Shown: piece by piece, positions 33,753 to 42,649 of the stretch
How positions within the stretch are numbered: position 1 is the first letter of the stretch
How the letters are laid out: each line of letters opens with the position of its first letter
Assembly: GCA_017624085.1 (NCBI GenBank)
Contig: JAGANU010000008.1
Coordinates: forward strand, 1 to 64,000
Reading direction: 5' to 3'
From: Coprococcus sp.
Lineage (GTDB): Bacteria > Bacillota_A > Clostridia > Lachnospirales > Lachnospiraceae
DNA: 64,000 nt
The notes under the pieces: generated by a model
What the model saw: only the letters and a program-made list of their open reading frames with translations
What the model was told of the DNA's origin: nothing
Database searches by the model: none
Position numbers and translations under genes: made by a program

Positions 33753-34355
33753 TTAGTCCATAGCCTTCTTGATGGCAGCAAGAAGCTCATCATACTCCTC
33801 AAATGCCTCAAGCTCAGGATTGTCAGCCTTAATCTGCTCTGTGCTCTTGAAAAGGAAGCCCGCCTTGCTGGCATAAATCATTCCAAGGTCATTGTGGCTG
33901 TCTCCACTCGCTATTGTATCATAACCAATTGACTGCAATGCCTTTACTGTTGTGAGCTTAGACTGTGGGCAACGCATCTTAAAGCCTGTTATCTCACCGT
34001 CATCAGCTACAATAAGCTCATTACAGAATATTGTCGGATATCCAAGCTTCTTCATAAGAGGTCCTGCAAACTGTGAAAAAGTGTCACTGATAATAATAAC
34101 CTGACCAAGCTCACGAAGTGAATCAAGGAACTCCTTTGCTCCCGGAATAGGATCAATCTTAGCTATAGTCTCCTGTATCTCCTTTAAACCAAGTCCATGC
34201 TCCTTTAATATGCCAAGTCTCCAGTTCATCAGCTTGTCATAATCAGGCTCATCTCTTGTTGTTCTCTTAAGCTCAGGTATGCCGCTTGCCTCTGCGAATG
34301 CAATCCAAATCTCAGGCACCAAAACGCCCTCTAAATCTAAACATGTAATGTACAT
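33753..34355 (-). CDS. thrH: ThrH-type phosphoserine phosphatase / homoserine kinase
   Basis: HAD-family enzyme that dephosphorylates phosphoserine and, in the Pseudomonas protein, passes the phosphate to homoserine. The first motif is the ThrH variant CLDLEGVLVPEIWIAFAE, matched almost word for word; the switch lysine (PQSKLTT) and GDSHNDLGM acid motif follow. 200 aa, family length. Strong GGAGGATATTT before the ATG. Whether it supplies serine or threonine synthesis here is open. Confidence 0.92.
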   Translation of the reverse strand: MYITCLDLEGVLVPEIWIAFAEASGIPELKRTTRDEPDYDKLMNWRLGILKEHGLGLKEIQETIAKIDPIPGAKEFLDSLRELGQVIIISDTFSQFAGPLMKKLGYPTIFCNELIVADDGEITGFKMRCPQSKLTTVKALQSIGYDTIASGDSHNDLGMIYASKAGFLFKSTEQIKADNPELEAFEEYDELLAAIKKAMD

Positions 34356-34502
34356 AAAAATATCCTCCGTAATTTAATAATACCTGCCAATTATAGCACA
34401 TATCGCTTTTACTCACAACACCCGCTGTTTTTTATATGAATAAATCATACGCACTCTTATTTGCCGATGCCGTCCCCTGACGCCTGTTCGTTCGTATCTG
34501 TT

Positions 34503-36164
34503 TTATACATTTCTAAGGCTTTCAAATGTATTGTAAATATTCAGCAGTCCATAGCCCCACTCCGGATTTGGATATGTCCTTATGTTTGGAAATCCACTTC
34601 CGGCACCGGGTCTAATTGCTCCTCTTATGAGATATCCCCTTATCTGATTGCCATTTATAAGACGGGCTCCCTGTTTCTCATAGGACCACTCCAGCATCAA
34701 TATGGCGCACCCCGCCCCATATGCTGCTGAGATAGATGTTCCGCTTCTTATAATGGTATTCCCGGAATTATCCGTACCCTCAATATTTACTCCCGGTGCA
34801 AGCACATCCGGCTTAACACGTCCATCCGCCGTGTAGCCCCTGCTGTTGTTAATATACAGATTACCATTTCTATAATCGTAGGCGCAAACACAGATTGCAG
34901 GATCACTTCCCGCGGGGTTGGTAAGTGTTATCCCCGGATTACTCTTCAGAAACTTTGTACCAGGACTTACAAACGGATTTATTGGAAGCCAGGCATTAAA
35001 ATACGGCTCCGTCTCGTAAGCAGCATATACCCTTATCTTCCATACTCCCCCTATTGGAGCAATAAAACGAAGCATTATAAGCTCCTGCTTTGCAAAGTCC
35101 TCTATAAGGAAATAATCTACATATATTATTCCTCCACCAAAAATAGGTCTTATTACCACACTTTTATCATACCTAGGCGATATTCTGTCAATAAACTCCC
35201 CCCCTGGTATTTCTATACCAACAGAATAGGTGTTGGTGGGGGGACCCCATATTTCAAGAGTGAAGCTGTCTCCCGGTGAAGCCTCCAGCTCTATCACATC
35301 ATATTCATCTTCTACAGTTCCATAATAATGATGTCCCAAAAGGCCCTCATTTCCTCCTGCCACAGCAACTGCAAGTCCCTTTGTCTGTGCAATACTATCA
35401 ATGTATTGCTCTAAAGAGCCTGCTCCTGTATGGCTTCCACTGTTAGAGCCAAGACCAATAAAAATACACATCGGACGCCTGAGCCTTCTTTGCTGTTCCA
35501 GTAAAAAGCCTATTCCTGTCATAATATCAGCTTCGCTGTATGCCACCACATCTGTTGGCACTCCGTATAAATCCCTCAGATTGTTCTTGGCCTGCTTTAG
35601 CTTTACACACACGATCTCTGCATTTTCAGCAACACTGATACAGGTCTCTGTGCAAAATGTTCCATGTCCCGTAATATCTGTCAATATCCTTTGTCTCTCA
35701 TCTACAGCAGCCTGTATCTCCTCCATACTATACTCCCTGCCATAGTCGTATATCGTTTCGCCAGCAGTCTCTATGGTCTGGTCCCACGCAGCAATTATCT
35801 TACTTCTTTTATCCTCTCCTATAAAGGTACTGTTAAATATATCTATCCCTGTATCAACTATTCCAAGGAGAATACCTTTCCCTGTAAGGCCAAGTATTTT
35901 TTCCTGCTTTACACTTACCGCTCCAATCGCCTCAAGGGCACCTTCATCTGTCATCTGTCCAAACAGCTTTGGAAAAAGGTTATACTCAAGACGTGAAAAG
36001 CTTTCCATATAATCATCTGGCTTTCGCTGATACAAAATAGCATACCTGTCATCCAACACGTTGAGCTCCGATTCGCTATAATACCTAAAAAGAGCCTCCC
36101 TGTCTCCATTGTAATCAATTATATATTCCACATAATTCTCTGAATAGACGGCCTCTCTTATCAC
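34503..36164 (-). CDS. Subtilisin-family serine peptidase (CspB-like)
   Basis: S8 peptidase with intact triad: Asp104 (VDTGID), His167 (TGHGTFC) and Ser477 (SGTSISAA). A large insert between His and Ser, and no signal peptide, match Csp-type subtilases of Clostridia, some of which process germination enzymes. Residues 1-90 form a likely prodomain. I take GTG 36162-36164 (553 aa), seven bases after GGAGG, rather than an upstream TTG. It sits alone, with 146 bases to thrH. No spore genes nearby support a germination role. Confidence 0.9.
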   Translation of the reverse strand: MIREAVYSENYVEYIIDYNGDREALFRYYSESELNVLDDRYAILYQRKPDDYMESFSRLEYNLFPKLFGQMTDEGALEAIGAVSVKQEKILGLTGKGILLGIVDTGIDIFNSTFIGEDKRSKIIAAWDQTIETAGETIYDYGREYSMEEIQAAVDERQRILTDITGHGTFCTETCISVAENAEIVCVKLKQAKNNLRDLYGVPTDVVAYSEADIMTGIGFLLEQQRRLRRPMCIFIGLGSNSGSHTGAGSLEQYIDSIAQTKGLAVAVAGGNEGLLGHHYYGTVEDEYDVIELEASPGDSFTLEIWGPPTNTYSVGIEIPGGEFIDRISPRYDKSVVIRPIFGGGIIYVDYFLIEDFAKQELIMLRFIAPIGGVWKIRVYAAYETEPYFNAWLPINPFVSPGTKFLKSNPGITLTNPAGSDPAICVCAYDYRNGNLYINNSRGYTADGRVKPDVLAPGVNIEGTDNSGNTIIRSGTSISAAYGAGCAILMLEWSYEKQGARLINGNQIRGYLIRGAIRPGAGSGFPNIRTYPNPEWGYGLLNIYNTFESLRNV

Positions 36165-36220
36165 AATGCTACCTCCGGCAGCCCAAATGCGCAATCACTA
36201 TAGTATATGCAAAAAATCAA

Positions 36221-36250
36221 AAAAAATACCCACAGACTAATGCCTGTGGG
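36221..36250 (-). terminator. Terminator after the DUF885 gene
   Basis: CCCACAG (36229-36235) and CTGTGGG (36244-36250) form a seven-base stem; the minus strand continues TATTTTTTTT. It lies 24 bases after the stop of the DUF885 gene and before the subtilase. Confidence 0.88.
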
Positions 36251-36273
36251 CAAATTTTTTGCAAATTAGCAAA

Positions 36274-38181
36274 CTACATTTTCTCTTCGATATATTTATC
36301 GATCTGCTGCTTCAGTATGCTGTACTGGCATGGTCCTGCATCAAGCACCGCAGTATTAAACTCCTTAGCATCAAACTTATCTCCTAACTGTTCTTCTGCG
36401 TAGTCTCTGAGCTCCTTCATCTCATAGTATCCGGTAGAGTAGCTCTGATATACTGCAGGATCGCCTACAAGGGAGGTATACAGCTCCTGTGCCACCTCAC
36501 CGTTCATGCCGTTGTTTATAAGATATTCCTTTGTTTCTTCTACCGTCCAGCCCTCATAGTGTATTCCTATATCAAGTCTTCCGCATAACAGATAGTTAAG
36601 CTCATCATTAATCTGGTAAAGCTTTGCAACATTTGTCGGATCATCAATGCCCTCAAAATCATAGTAAGACACAGCATCATAGCATGCATACATAGCCCAT
36701 CCCTCCTTGTAGCCTAGGAAAGGAAGCGTTGTTCTTATCGGCTCCGGCTCTAAGGACATAAAATACGCGTTCTGAAGCATATGTCCCGGATATCCCTCAT
36801 GTGCAAGTGTAGTCCACATTCCATCTGTATGCTTTCCATTTACTCTGATAAGATTGTTGTCCTGATCATCATATGCAGGGGGCATGTAGTATGCGAGAGT
36901 ACTCTCCTGTATCTCCTCCAGACTCTTTTCAAGAGGCTTTGCAGTGAACTTTATCTTATCCATATCCGGATAATGCTCTGTTGCAGTGTCCATAAGAAGA
37001 TTTACAACTTCTTCAGGACTCATATTGTCAACACCTGAGAACATATTATCAAAATGCTCTGAGAGGTAAGAAAAGGCTTCTGCGTCAGAAAGCATAATCG
37101 TGTACATCTCTGTCATAAGTGATGAAAGATTTTCATCAAGCATGGCAGCGACCTCCTCAGGTGTCTTGTCTGTTCCGGCAGCTTTTCTCATAAGATATGT
37201 GTAGTACTCCTTGCCGCCATCATAATAACATAAACCCTTGTCATTTTTTCCTGTTCCCTTCAGTGAGGTGAGCACATCTATTACATCCTGGAAGGCCGGA
37301 AGCAGGCTTTCCTTTACGATTTTCTCATTCTCCTCCTCAAAGCTTGCTATCTCGTCTTCCTGAAGAAAATCAAGAGCCTCAATATTGTCATTAAATACGC
37401 TGACCATAAAATGGTTATCTGCATTACTTATAAAGTCCTGACACTGCTCTATTACAGAATCGCACACGTCATCACTCATGAAGTAACCCTTTTCAGACTT
37501 TGTCTTTTCAAAATCCAGATATATTCCGAAATAGTCTCTGACCATGCCAAGAACCTGAAGATATCTTTCTACATCTCCCTTGTCATCAAATCTGTAATCA
37601 GTAAAATATGTTGCTATGTTTGCCTGAAGTCCCTTCATAGGGGAAAATGGGTCATACAGATATATATAGTCATAAGCAACCTGCTCATTTTCCATGTAAT
37701 CCATGAGAATATCATAGGTGAGCTGCTGATCCTCGGCAAGCTCATCTCTGTCAAAGGACTTAAGCTTTTCAAAGGTTTCATCAAACTCTGACTTATCCTT
37801 CTCAATTCCCTCCGGGCTCATATCATCATCCCCAAGTCCAACCTCAGGCTCAGGAATTCCCATCTCATCCCCATTCTTAATCTCATAGTTATAAGTAAGG
37901 GTATCTGAGGTTACCGAATCAACATACTCTGCAAAAAGAAACTCCTCAAACTCCTTCTGAGCATCAGTATAAGAGACATTTCCTCCGGTTTTATTACCGG
38001 AAGTGGTTCCCTGTCCGTCATCCGAATCAGTACCGGGTCCTGCGTCTTCTGTGCTTTCCGAAACACCCTTATTGTACTCAAACATACGTGAGCTGCATCC
38101 ATACACTGAAAACAGCATGGCAAATGTGCAGATAACTGCCAAAAATTTTAATCCCCGTCTTTTTGTTGATTTTTTTATCAT
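36274..38181 (-). CDS. DUF885-family lipoprotein, putative metallopeptidase
   Basis: A 635-residue lipoprotein (signal peptide, lipobox VYGC at about 26-29) of the DUF885 family. The zinc-peptidase-like HEGYPGH sequence (TTLAHEGYPGHMLQ) is at about residue 450. After the lipobox comes a 50-residue Gly/Ser/Thr/Asp linker, then an all-helical body. DUF885 proteins are related to M32-like peptidases, but activity is not proven for this one. GGAGAGTAGGT before the ATG. Own terminator; 69 bases from mntP. Confidence 0.9.
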   Translation of the reverse strand: MIKKSTKRRGLKFLAVICTFAMLFSVYGCSSRMFEYNKGVSESTEDAGPGTDSDDGQGTTSGNKTGGNVSYTDAQKEFEEFLFAEYVDSVTSDTLTYNYEIKNGDEMGIPEPEVGLGDDDMSPEGIEKDKSEFDETFEKLKSFDRDELAEDQQLTYDILMDYMENEQVAYDYIYLYDPFSPMKGLQANIATYFTDYRFDDKGDVERYLQVLGMVRDYFGIYLDFEKTKSEKGYFMSDDVCDSVIEQCQDFISNADNHFMVSVFNDNIEALDFLQEDEIASFEEENEKIVKESLLPAFQDVIDVLTSLKGTGKNDKGLCYYDGGKEYYTYLMRKAAGTDKTPEEVAAMLDENLSSLMTEMYTIMLSDAEAFSYLSEHFDNMFSGVDNMSPEEVVNLLMDTATEHYPDMDKIKFTAKPLEKSLEEIQESTLAYYMPPAYDDQDNNLIRVNGKHTDGMWTTLAHEGYPGHMLQNAYFMSLEPEPIRTTLPFLGYKEGWAMYACYDAVSYYDFEGIDDPTNVAKLYQINDELNYLLCGRLDIGIHYEGWTVEETKEYLINNGMNGEVAQELYTSLVGDPAVYQSYSTGYYEMKELRDYAEEQLGDKFDAKEFNTAVLDAGPCQYSILKQQIDKYIEEKM

Positions 38182-38250
38182 ACCTACTCTCCTTATTTTT
38201 AAAAATCCCTTTATGTTTGCCCCTATCTCAAAAATATATTAAAAATACAG

Positions 38251-38820
38251 TTACTTTATTACTCCAAGCCCGGTAAGAAGCGCCTTAACTCCAATGAGGA
38301 TAAGGATAATCCCACCAACGATTTCAGCCTTGGACTTATATTTTGTACCAAAAATGCTGCCTACCTTGACGCCTACTGCAGAAAGAGTAAATGTTATCAC
38401 ACCTATAAACAGCACTGCAAGCACAACATAGGTCACGCTAAGCTTCAAAAATGCAAAAGACACACCCACTGCAAACGCATCAATACTTGTTGCAATTGCA
38501 AGAAGAAGCATAACCTTCATGCTTAAGTCTGCATCCTCATGTTCATCCTTCCCAAAGGCTTCCTTTATCATAGAAGCTCCAATGAACAGCAACAACGCAA
38601 ATGCGATATAGTGAGCCCATTTGCTGACAAGGTCAGCAAACAGACTGCCAAGCAGGCATCCAACAGCAGGCATTAATGCCTGAAACCCGCCAAACCACAG
38701 ACCAACAATAACCATGTGGCGCCCTTTTATGTTGCTAAGAGACAGACCCTTACATATGGAAACAGCAAAAGCATCCATAGAAAGCCCAACTGCAAGTAAA
38801 AACAGCTCAACAATATTCAT
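38251..38820 (-). CDS. mntP: MntP-type manganese efflux pump
   Basis: Six-helix membrane protein (189 aa) of the MntP/DUF204 family that exports Mn2+. The repeated Asp motifs GLSMDAFAVSICKG (about residue 13) and ATSIDAFAVGVSFA (about 110) give the inverted repeat of three helices each. GTGAGGGAATAAT precedes the ATG. It starts 22 bases after clpX. I looked for a manganese riboswitch (yybP-ykoY) but the gap is too short. Confidence 0.93.
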   Translation of the reverse strand: MNIVELFLLAVGLSMDAFAVSICKGLSLSNIKGRHMVIVGLWFGGFQALMPAVGCLLGSLFADLVSKWAHYIAFALLLFIGASMIKEAFGKDEHEDADLSMKVMLLLAIATSIDAFAVGVSFAFLKLSVTYVVLAVLFIGVITFTLSAVGVKVGSIFGTKYKSKAEIVGGIILILIGVKALLTGLGVIK

Positions 38821-38842
38821 ATTATTCCCTCACCCGGTGCCA

Positions 38843-40324
38843 TTATTCTGCCTTCTCTGTATCTATTGGACTAAGAGCAACTGTTCCTCTCAGTTCAATA
38901 AGCGGACTACCTTTTCCTCTTATATAATCTCCGGTTATTGTAACTCTTCCTATAGTATCATCTCTAGGAATCTGATACATAATATCTAACATAAACTTCT
39001 CAATTATAGCGCGCAACGCTCTGGCACCGGTCTTTCTTGTCATTGCTTCCTCGGCGATGGCTTCATATGCAGAGTCATCAAACTTCAAATCTACCTCATC
39101 AAGAGCAAGAAGCTTCTTGTACTGCTTTAAGATTGCATTCTTTGGCTCTTTTAGAATCTTAATATACATATCCTTATCGAGAGCTTCAAGAGTATAAAGG
39201 ACAGGGAGTCTTCCAAGGAACTCGGGTATCATACCAAACTCTCTCAAATCCTCCGTTGTAACCTTTGAAAGGATATTTGGATCATCATCATACTTGTCCT
39301 TAAGCTCAGCCTTAAAGCCCATAGAAGCCTGTTTGTTTATTCTCTGCTTAATAATATCCTCAATATCCGGGAATGCACCACCACAAATAAACAGAATATT
39401 TCTTGTATTGATGGTAGTCATAGGAACCATCGCATTCTTACTTCCTGAACCAACAGGAACCTCAACCTCAGCTCCCTCTATAATCTTAAGAAGGCCCTGC
39501 TGAACGGATTCACCGCTTACATCACGGCTGTTTGTATTATGCTTTTTGGCGATCTTATCGATCTCATCAATAAATACGATTCCTCTTTCTGCTTTCTCCA
39601 CATCATTATCTGCAACAGCAAGAAGCTTGGAAAGAACGCTCTCAACATCATCCCCGATATATCCTGCCTCAGTCAGTGTTGTGGCATCCGTTATTGCAAG
39701 CGGAACATTTAGAAGCTTCGCAATGGTCTTTACAAGATATGTTTTACCACAACCGGTAGGTCCGACCATAAGCATGTTTGACTTTTCTATCTCTATATCG
39801 TCCATTGTATCTGTGAGCACTCTCTTGTAGTGGTTGTAAACTGCAACAGATATAACCTTCTTTGCATATTCCTGACCCACTACATACTCATCTAACATTG
39901 CCTTAATCTTGTGAGGTGCCGGTATGGTTTTTAATGAAAGCTCAACCTCAGGTTTCTTCTCCTTTGGCGCCTTCTTCTTTACCTTCTGAGATTTTGGCAT
40001 ATCATTTTTCATTTTTAATTTTGACAAATCAATATTGCCCATTGGCATATTTGTAAGATCTATAAACTGCATGTTGCCAAGTCCCGGAATATTGCCAAAT
40101 CCGGAGCTTGAAAAGCTGTCAAAGGACCTCTGCATACAGTCCGCGCATACACAAATATCACCGGGCATGCGTATCAGCTTTCCGGCAACACTCTCAGGTC
40201 GTCTGCACAGATAACAATATTTTTCGTATTCGTCATCATCGTTTTTTTTGTCGCCGCTATCCTTGCTGCCTGTATTGTCATCCGAAGGCAACTTTTTATC
40301 TATATCGTCAAATTCTTCTGCCAT
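38843..40324 (-). CDS. clpX: ClpX-like AAA+ unfoldase with modified N-terminus
   Basis: ATP-driven unfoldase feeding ClpP. The zinc-binding head holds C-x2-C (YCYLCRRP) and C-x2-C (CVCADC). A linker of about 75 residues rich in Lys, Pro and Met is longer than usual. The AAA+ domain is complete: Walker A GPTGCGKT, the YIGDDVES and VFIDEIDK Walker B, sensor and C-domain RTGARALRAI. The ClpP-binding loop reads MGFKAEL instead of the usual IGF. 493 aa against about 420. ATG 40322-40324 chosen, with GGAGG 11 bases before it. No clpP or tig next to it, so it may be a second ClpX. Confidence 0.92.
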   Translation of the reverse strand: MAEEFDDIDKKLPSDDNTGSKDSGDKKNDDDEYEKYCYLCRRPESVAGKLIRMPGDICVCADCMQRSFDSFSSSGFGNIPGLGNMQFIDLTNMPMGNIDLSKLKMKNDMPKSQKVKKKAPKEKKPEVELSLKTIPAPHKIKAMLDEYVVGQEYAKKVISVAVYNHYKRVLTDTMDDIEIEKSNMLMVGPTGCGKTYLVKTIAKLLNVPLAITDATTLTEAGYIGDDVESVLSKLLAVADNDVEKAERGIVFIDEIDKIAKKHNTNSRDVSGESVQQGLLKIIEGAEVEVPVGSGSKNAMVPMTTINTRNILFICGGAFPDIEDIIKQRINKQASMGFKAELKDKYDDDPNILSKVTTEDLREFGMIPEFLGRLPVLYTLEALDKDMYIKILKEPKNAILKQYKKLLALDEVDLKFDDSAYEAIAEEAMTRKTGARALRAIIEKFMLDIMYQIPRDDTIGRVTITGDYIRGKGSPLIELRGTVALSPIDTEKAE

Positions 40325-40456
40325 ATAATATATATCCTCCATAAGCACTGATTCGTTTACATAATAAATATGTAATGTAAAAACTATCTTATTCGCATAT
40401 AATATACCATATACAAAGCATAATTACCAACATATACAATTATGAAATTAATGTAA

Positions 40457-40488
40457 AATAAAAAAGCACCAACCTGAAAGGTTGATGC
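40457..40488 (-). terminator. Terminator after the H1-like protein gene
   Basis: GCATCAACCT and AGGTTGGTGC on the minus strand form a ten-base stem with one G-U pair and a three-base loop; the strand continues TTTTTTATTTT. It lies 20 bases past the stop at 40510. Confidence 0.85.
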
Positions 40489-40509
40489 CCTGTTAACAAC
40501 TTCTATGGA

Positions 40510-40911
40510 TTAAAGACTGTAAGAACCTGACTCTCCATCAGCTGTATAGTATACCATACCTGTTTCTGGCTGGTAATATACGTTCAATTCCTTAACTGTC
40601 TTCTTGCCGATAACTTCCTTAGCCTTGTCAACGATTGCTGACATCTCAATCTGTCCACCTGCAAACTCAATAAATACCTTCTCTACAGTCTTAGCTGCTG
40701 CTTCCTTCTTTGCTGGAGCCTTCTTTGCTGGAGCTGCTGCCTTCTTTGCTGGAGCTGCCTCCTTAGCTACTGTCTCCTTTGCTACTGTCTCCTTTGCTAC
40801 TGTCTTCTTAGCAGCTTCCTCTTTCTTTACAGCCTCAACCTTAGCAAGTGCTGCTGCAGGAGTAGCCTTAGTTACCTTCTTTGCATCTTCTGTCTTCTTA
40901 GCTGTTGCCAT
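40510..40911 (-). CDS. Lys/Ala-rich histone-H1-like protein (probably DUF6465)
   Basis: A 133-residue protein in two parts. The first 78 residues are almost only Ala, Lys, Thr, Val, Glu and Pro, with repeats TVAKE (three times) and PAKKA / APAKKE, like bacterial H1-type tails that bind nucleic acid. The last 55 residues form a folded domain with VFIEFAGGQIEMSAIVDKAKEVIG and YYQPETGMVYYTADG, which I associate with the Lachnospiraceae family DUF6465. Monocistronic; preceded by GGGAGGAAATAATC. Function untested. Confidence 0.88.
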   Translation of the reverse strand: MATAKKTEDAKKVTKATPAAALAKVEAVKKEEAAKKTVAKETVAKETVAKEAAPAKKAAAPAKKAPAKKEAAAKTVEKVFIEFAGGQIEMSAIVDKAKEVIGKKTVKELNVYYQPETGMVYYTADGESGSYSL

Positions 40912-41143
40912 GATTATTTCCTCCCATGAAAAACAATATCTATATAATCTTATGTACTTAATTTCAAGCTAGATAGATATTACTCTATTTCTCGCTGTTT
41001 TTCAATATGAGCCTTCTCTTTTCTCCGTTTTGTCCTCTTAAAGCATTTTATTTTTTAAAAATGTAGTCACAATTAACAACCTAAAAATGCGTGGTGAAGG
41101 AACCTCTAAACATTGCTTTAGTACATTTGCACAATAAAGGCTG

Positions 41144-42511
41144 CTAATTGGACAGAATATTAACCACTTCACTTAGCTTCATTCCGTTGGAGGCCTTCAG
41201 AAGCACTATATCCTCAGGCTTCATAAGTGCCATAAGATAAATCGCTATCTCCTCTGTGTCTGTGAAGGAGACGCATCTTGCGTAAGAGGTCTCGCAGGAA
41301 TCAATAGCCTCCTTTATCTTAGCCGCATGCTCACCAATAACTATTACCTCATCTATCTTCTTATCTCTCAAGTATTCTCCAACCTCATAGTGGTACTGGT
41401 CGCTTTTATCTCCAAGCTCAAGCATATCTCCGAGCACAATATACTTCTTTCCTTCACACTTCATATCACAGAGAACATCCGTGCTGGCCTTCATGGAATC
41501 CGGACTTGCATTGTAGGTATCATCAATTATGGTATATTTTCCTTCAAGCCTTATGACCTTCTGTCTCAGCCCACTGAAATTCTCAAAGGCCTTTGATGAC
41601 TTTTCAGTAGGAACTCCCAGCTGCTTTGATACAGCCATTGCAACAAGGGAATTTCTTACATTGTGAAGACCCATTACGCCTACCTTAACTGTCACCGTAT
41701 CATTCCCATGAACCATGTCATATACAGAGTAACCATCCTCCGTGCGAATGTTCACCGCTCTGAAATCCAGACCCTCACCGCATCCGTATGTATAAACCTT
41801 ACATGGGAGCTTATCCTTTATTTCATACAGCATCGGATCATCCCCGTTGATATACAATGTTCCTTCCGGTCCCATACCCTTTATTATGCTAAGCTTCTCC
41901 TTGCGGGTGTTCTCAATGCTTCCCATGTACTCAATATGAGCCACACCAATTGTTGTGATAACACTGATATCCGGCCGGGCAATATGTGTGAGAATATCCA
42001 TCTCATCCGGCTCACCAATTCCGAGCTCTAAAACCGCAGCCTCATATTCATCAGTCATTCTTGATACCGTAATTGGAAGGCCATATATTGAATTGAAATT
42101 TCCCTCTGTGTGAAAGCACTTCATTCCTGCACTTACAGCTGCTGTTATCATCTCTCTTGTGGTTGTCTTACCAACACTTCCTGTAACGGCAACCACAGGC
42201 ATGTCATACCTGTCCCTTATATATTTTCCTATCTGCTGTAACGCCTTTACGGTATCATCAACTCTTATGTATGGCTTATCTGATATTACAATGTTATCAT
42301 GCTGTGACGTGAGTGTTGCGGCAGCAATGGTTAAGGCTGATTCGATGAACCTGTGTCCATCTGTTCTTGCTCCTATAATCGGGACAAACAAATCTCCCTC
42401 CTTTGCCTCCTTCGAATTGATGCAAATGTCTGTAAGCACAGTATTCTCATCTCCACAAAGGAGCACTCCGCCTGTAGCTTCAATTATATTTTTTACTGTG
42501 ATATCTACCAT
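41144..42511 (-). CDS. murF: UDP-MurNAc-tripeptide D-Ala-D-Ala ligase
   Basis: Adds D-Ala-D-Ala to the peptidoglycan precursor. The P-loop VTGSVGKTTTREM is near residue 110, ELGIGEPDEM and ITTIGVAHIEYMGS follow, and the C-terminal domain carries DDTYNASPDSMKAS. 455 aa. AAAAGGGGAATATC before the ATG. In this window it is alone; 138 bases separate it from the helicase gene upstream. Confidence 0.96.
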   Translation of the reverse strand: MVDITVKNIIEATGGVLLCGDENTVLTDICINSKEAKEGDLFVPIIGARTDGHRFIESALTIAAATLTSQHDNIVISDKPYIRVDDTVKALQQIGKYIRDRYDMPVVAVTGSVGKTTTREMITAAVSAGMKCFHTEGNFNSIYGLPITVSRMTDEYEAAVLELGIGEPDEMDILTHIARPDISVITTIGVAHIEYMGSIENTRKEKLSIIKGMGPEGTLYINGDDPMLYEIKDKLPCKVYTYGCGEGLDFRAVNIRTEDGYSVYDMVHGNDTVTVKVGVMGLHNVRNSLVAMAVSKQLGVPTEKSSKAFENFSGLRQKVIRLEGKYTIIDDTYNASPDSMKASTDVLCDMKCEGKKYIVLGDMLELGDKSDQYHYEVGEYLRDKKIDEVIVIGEHAAKIKEAIDSCETSYARCVSFTDTEEIAIYLMALMKPEDIVLLKASNGMKLSEVVNILSN

Positions 42512-42649
42512 GATATTCCCCTTTTCATAACAAAACCAGATTTAGTCTTTTATAAGCTTTGAAAAAGCACTAATAGCATAGCTACTATAATTAACGTTCA
42601 ATCATTATAACACTATAAACATACATTTGTATATTAATTATGCTTTATT

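Noticed and set aside
40604..40972. Alanine/phenylalanine-rich plus-strand ORF of 122 aa
   Set aside because: Antisense of the Lys/Ala-rich protein gene; no ribosome site and no independent support.
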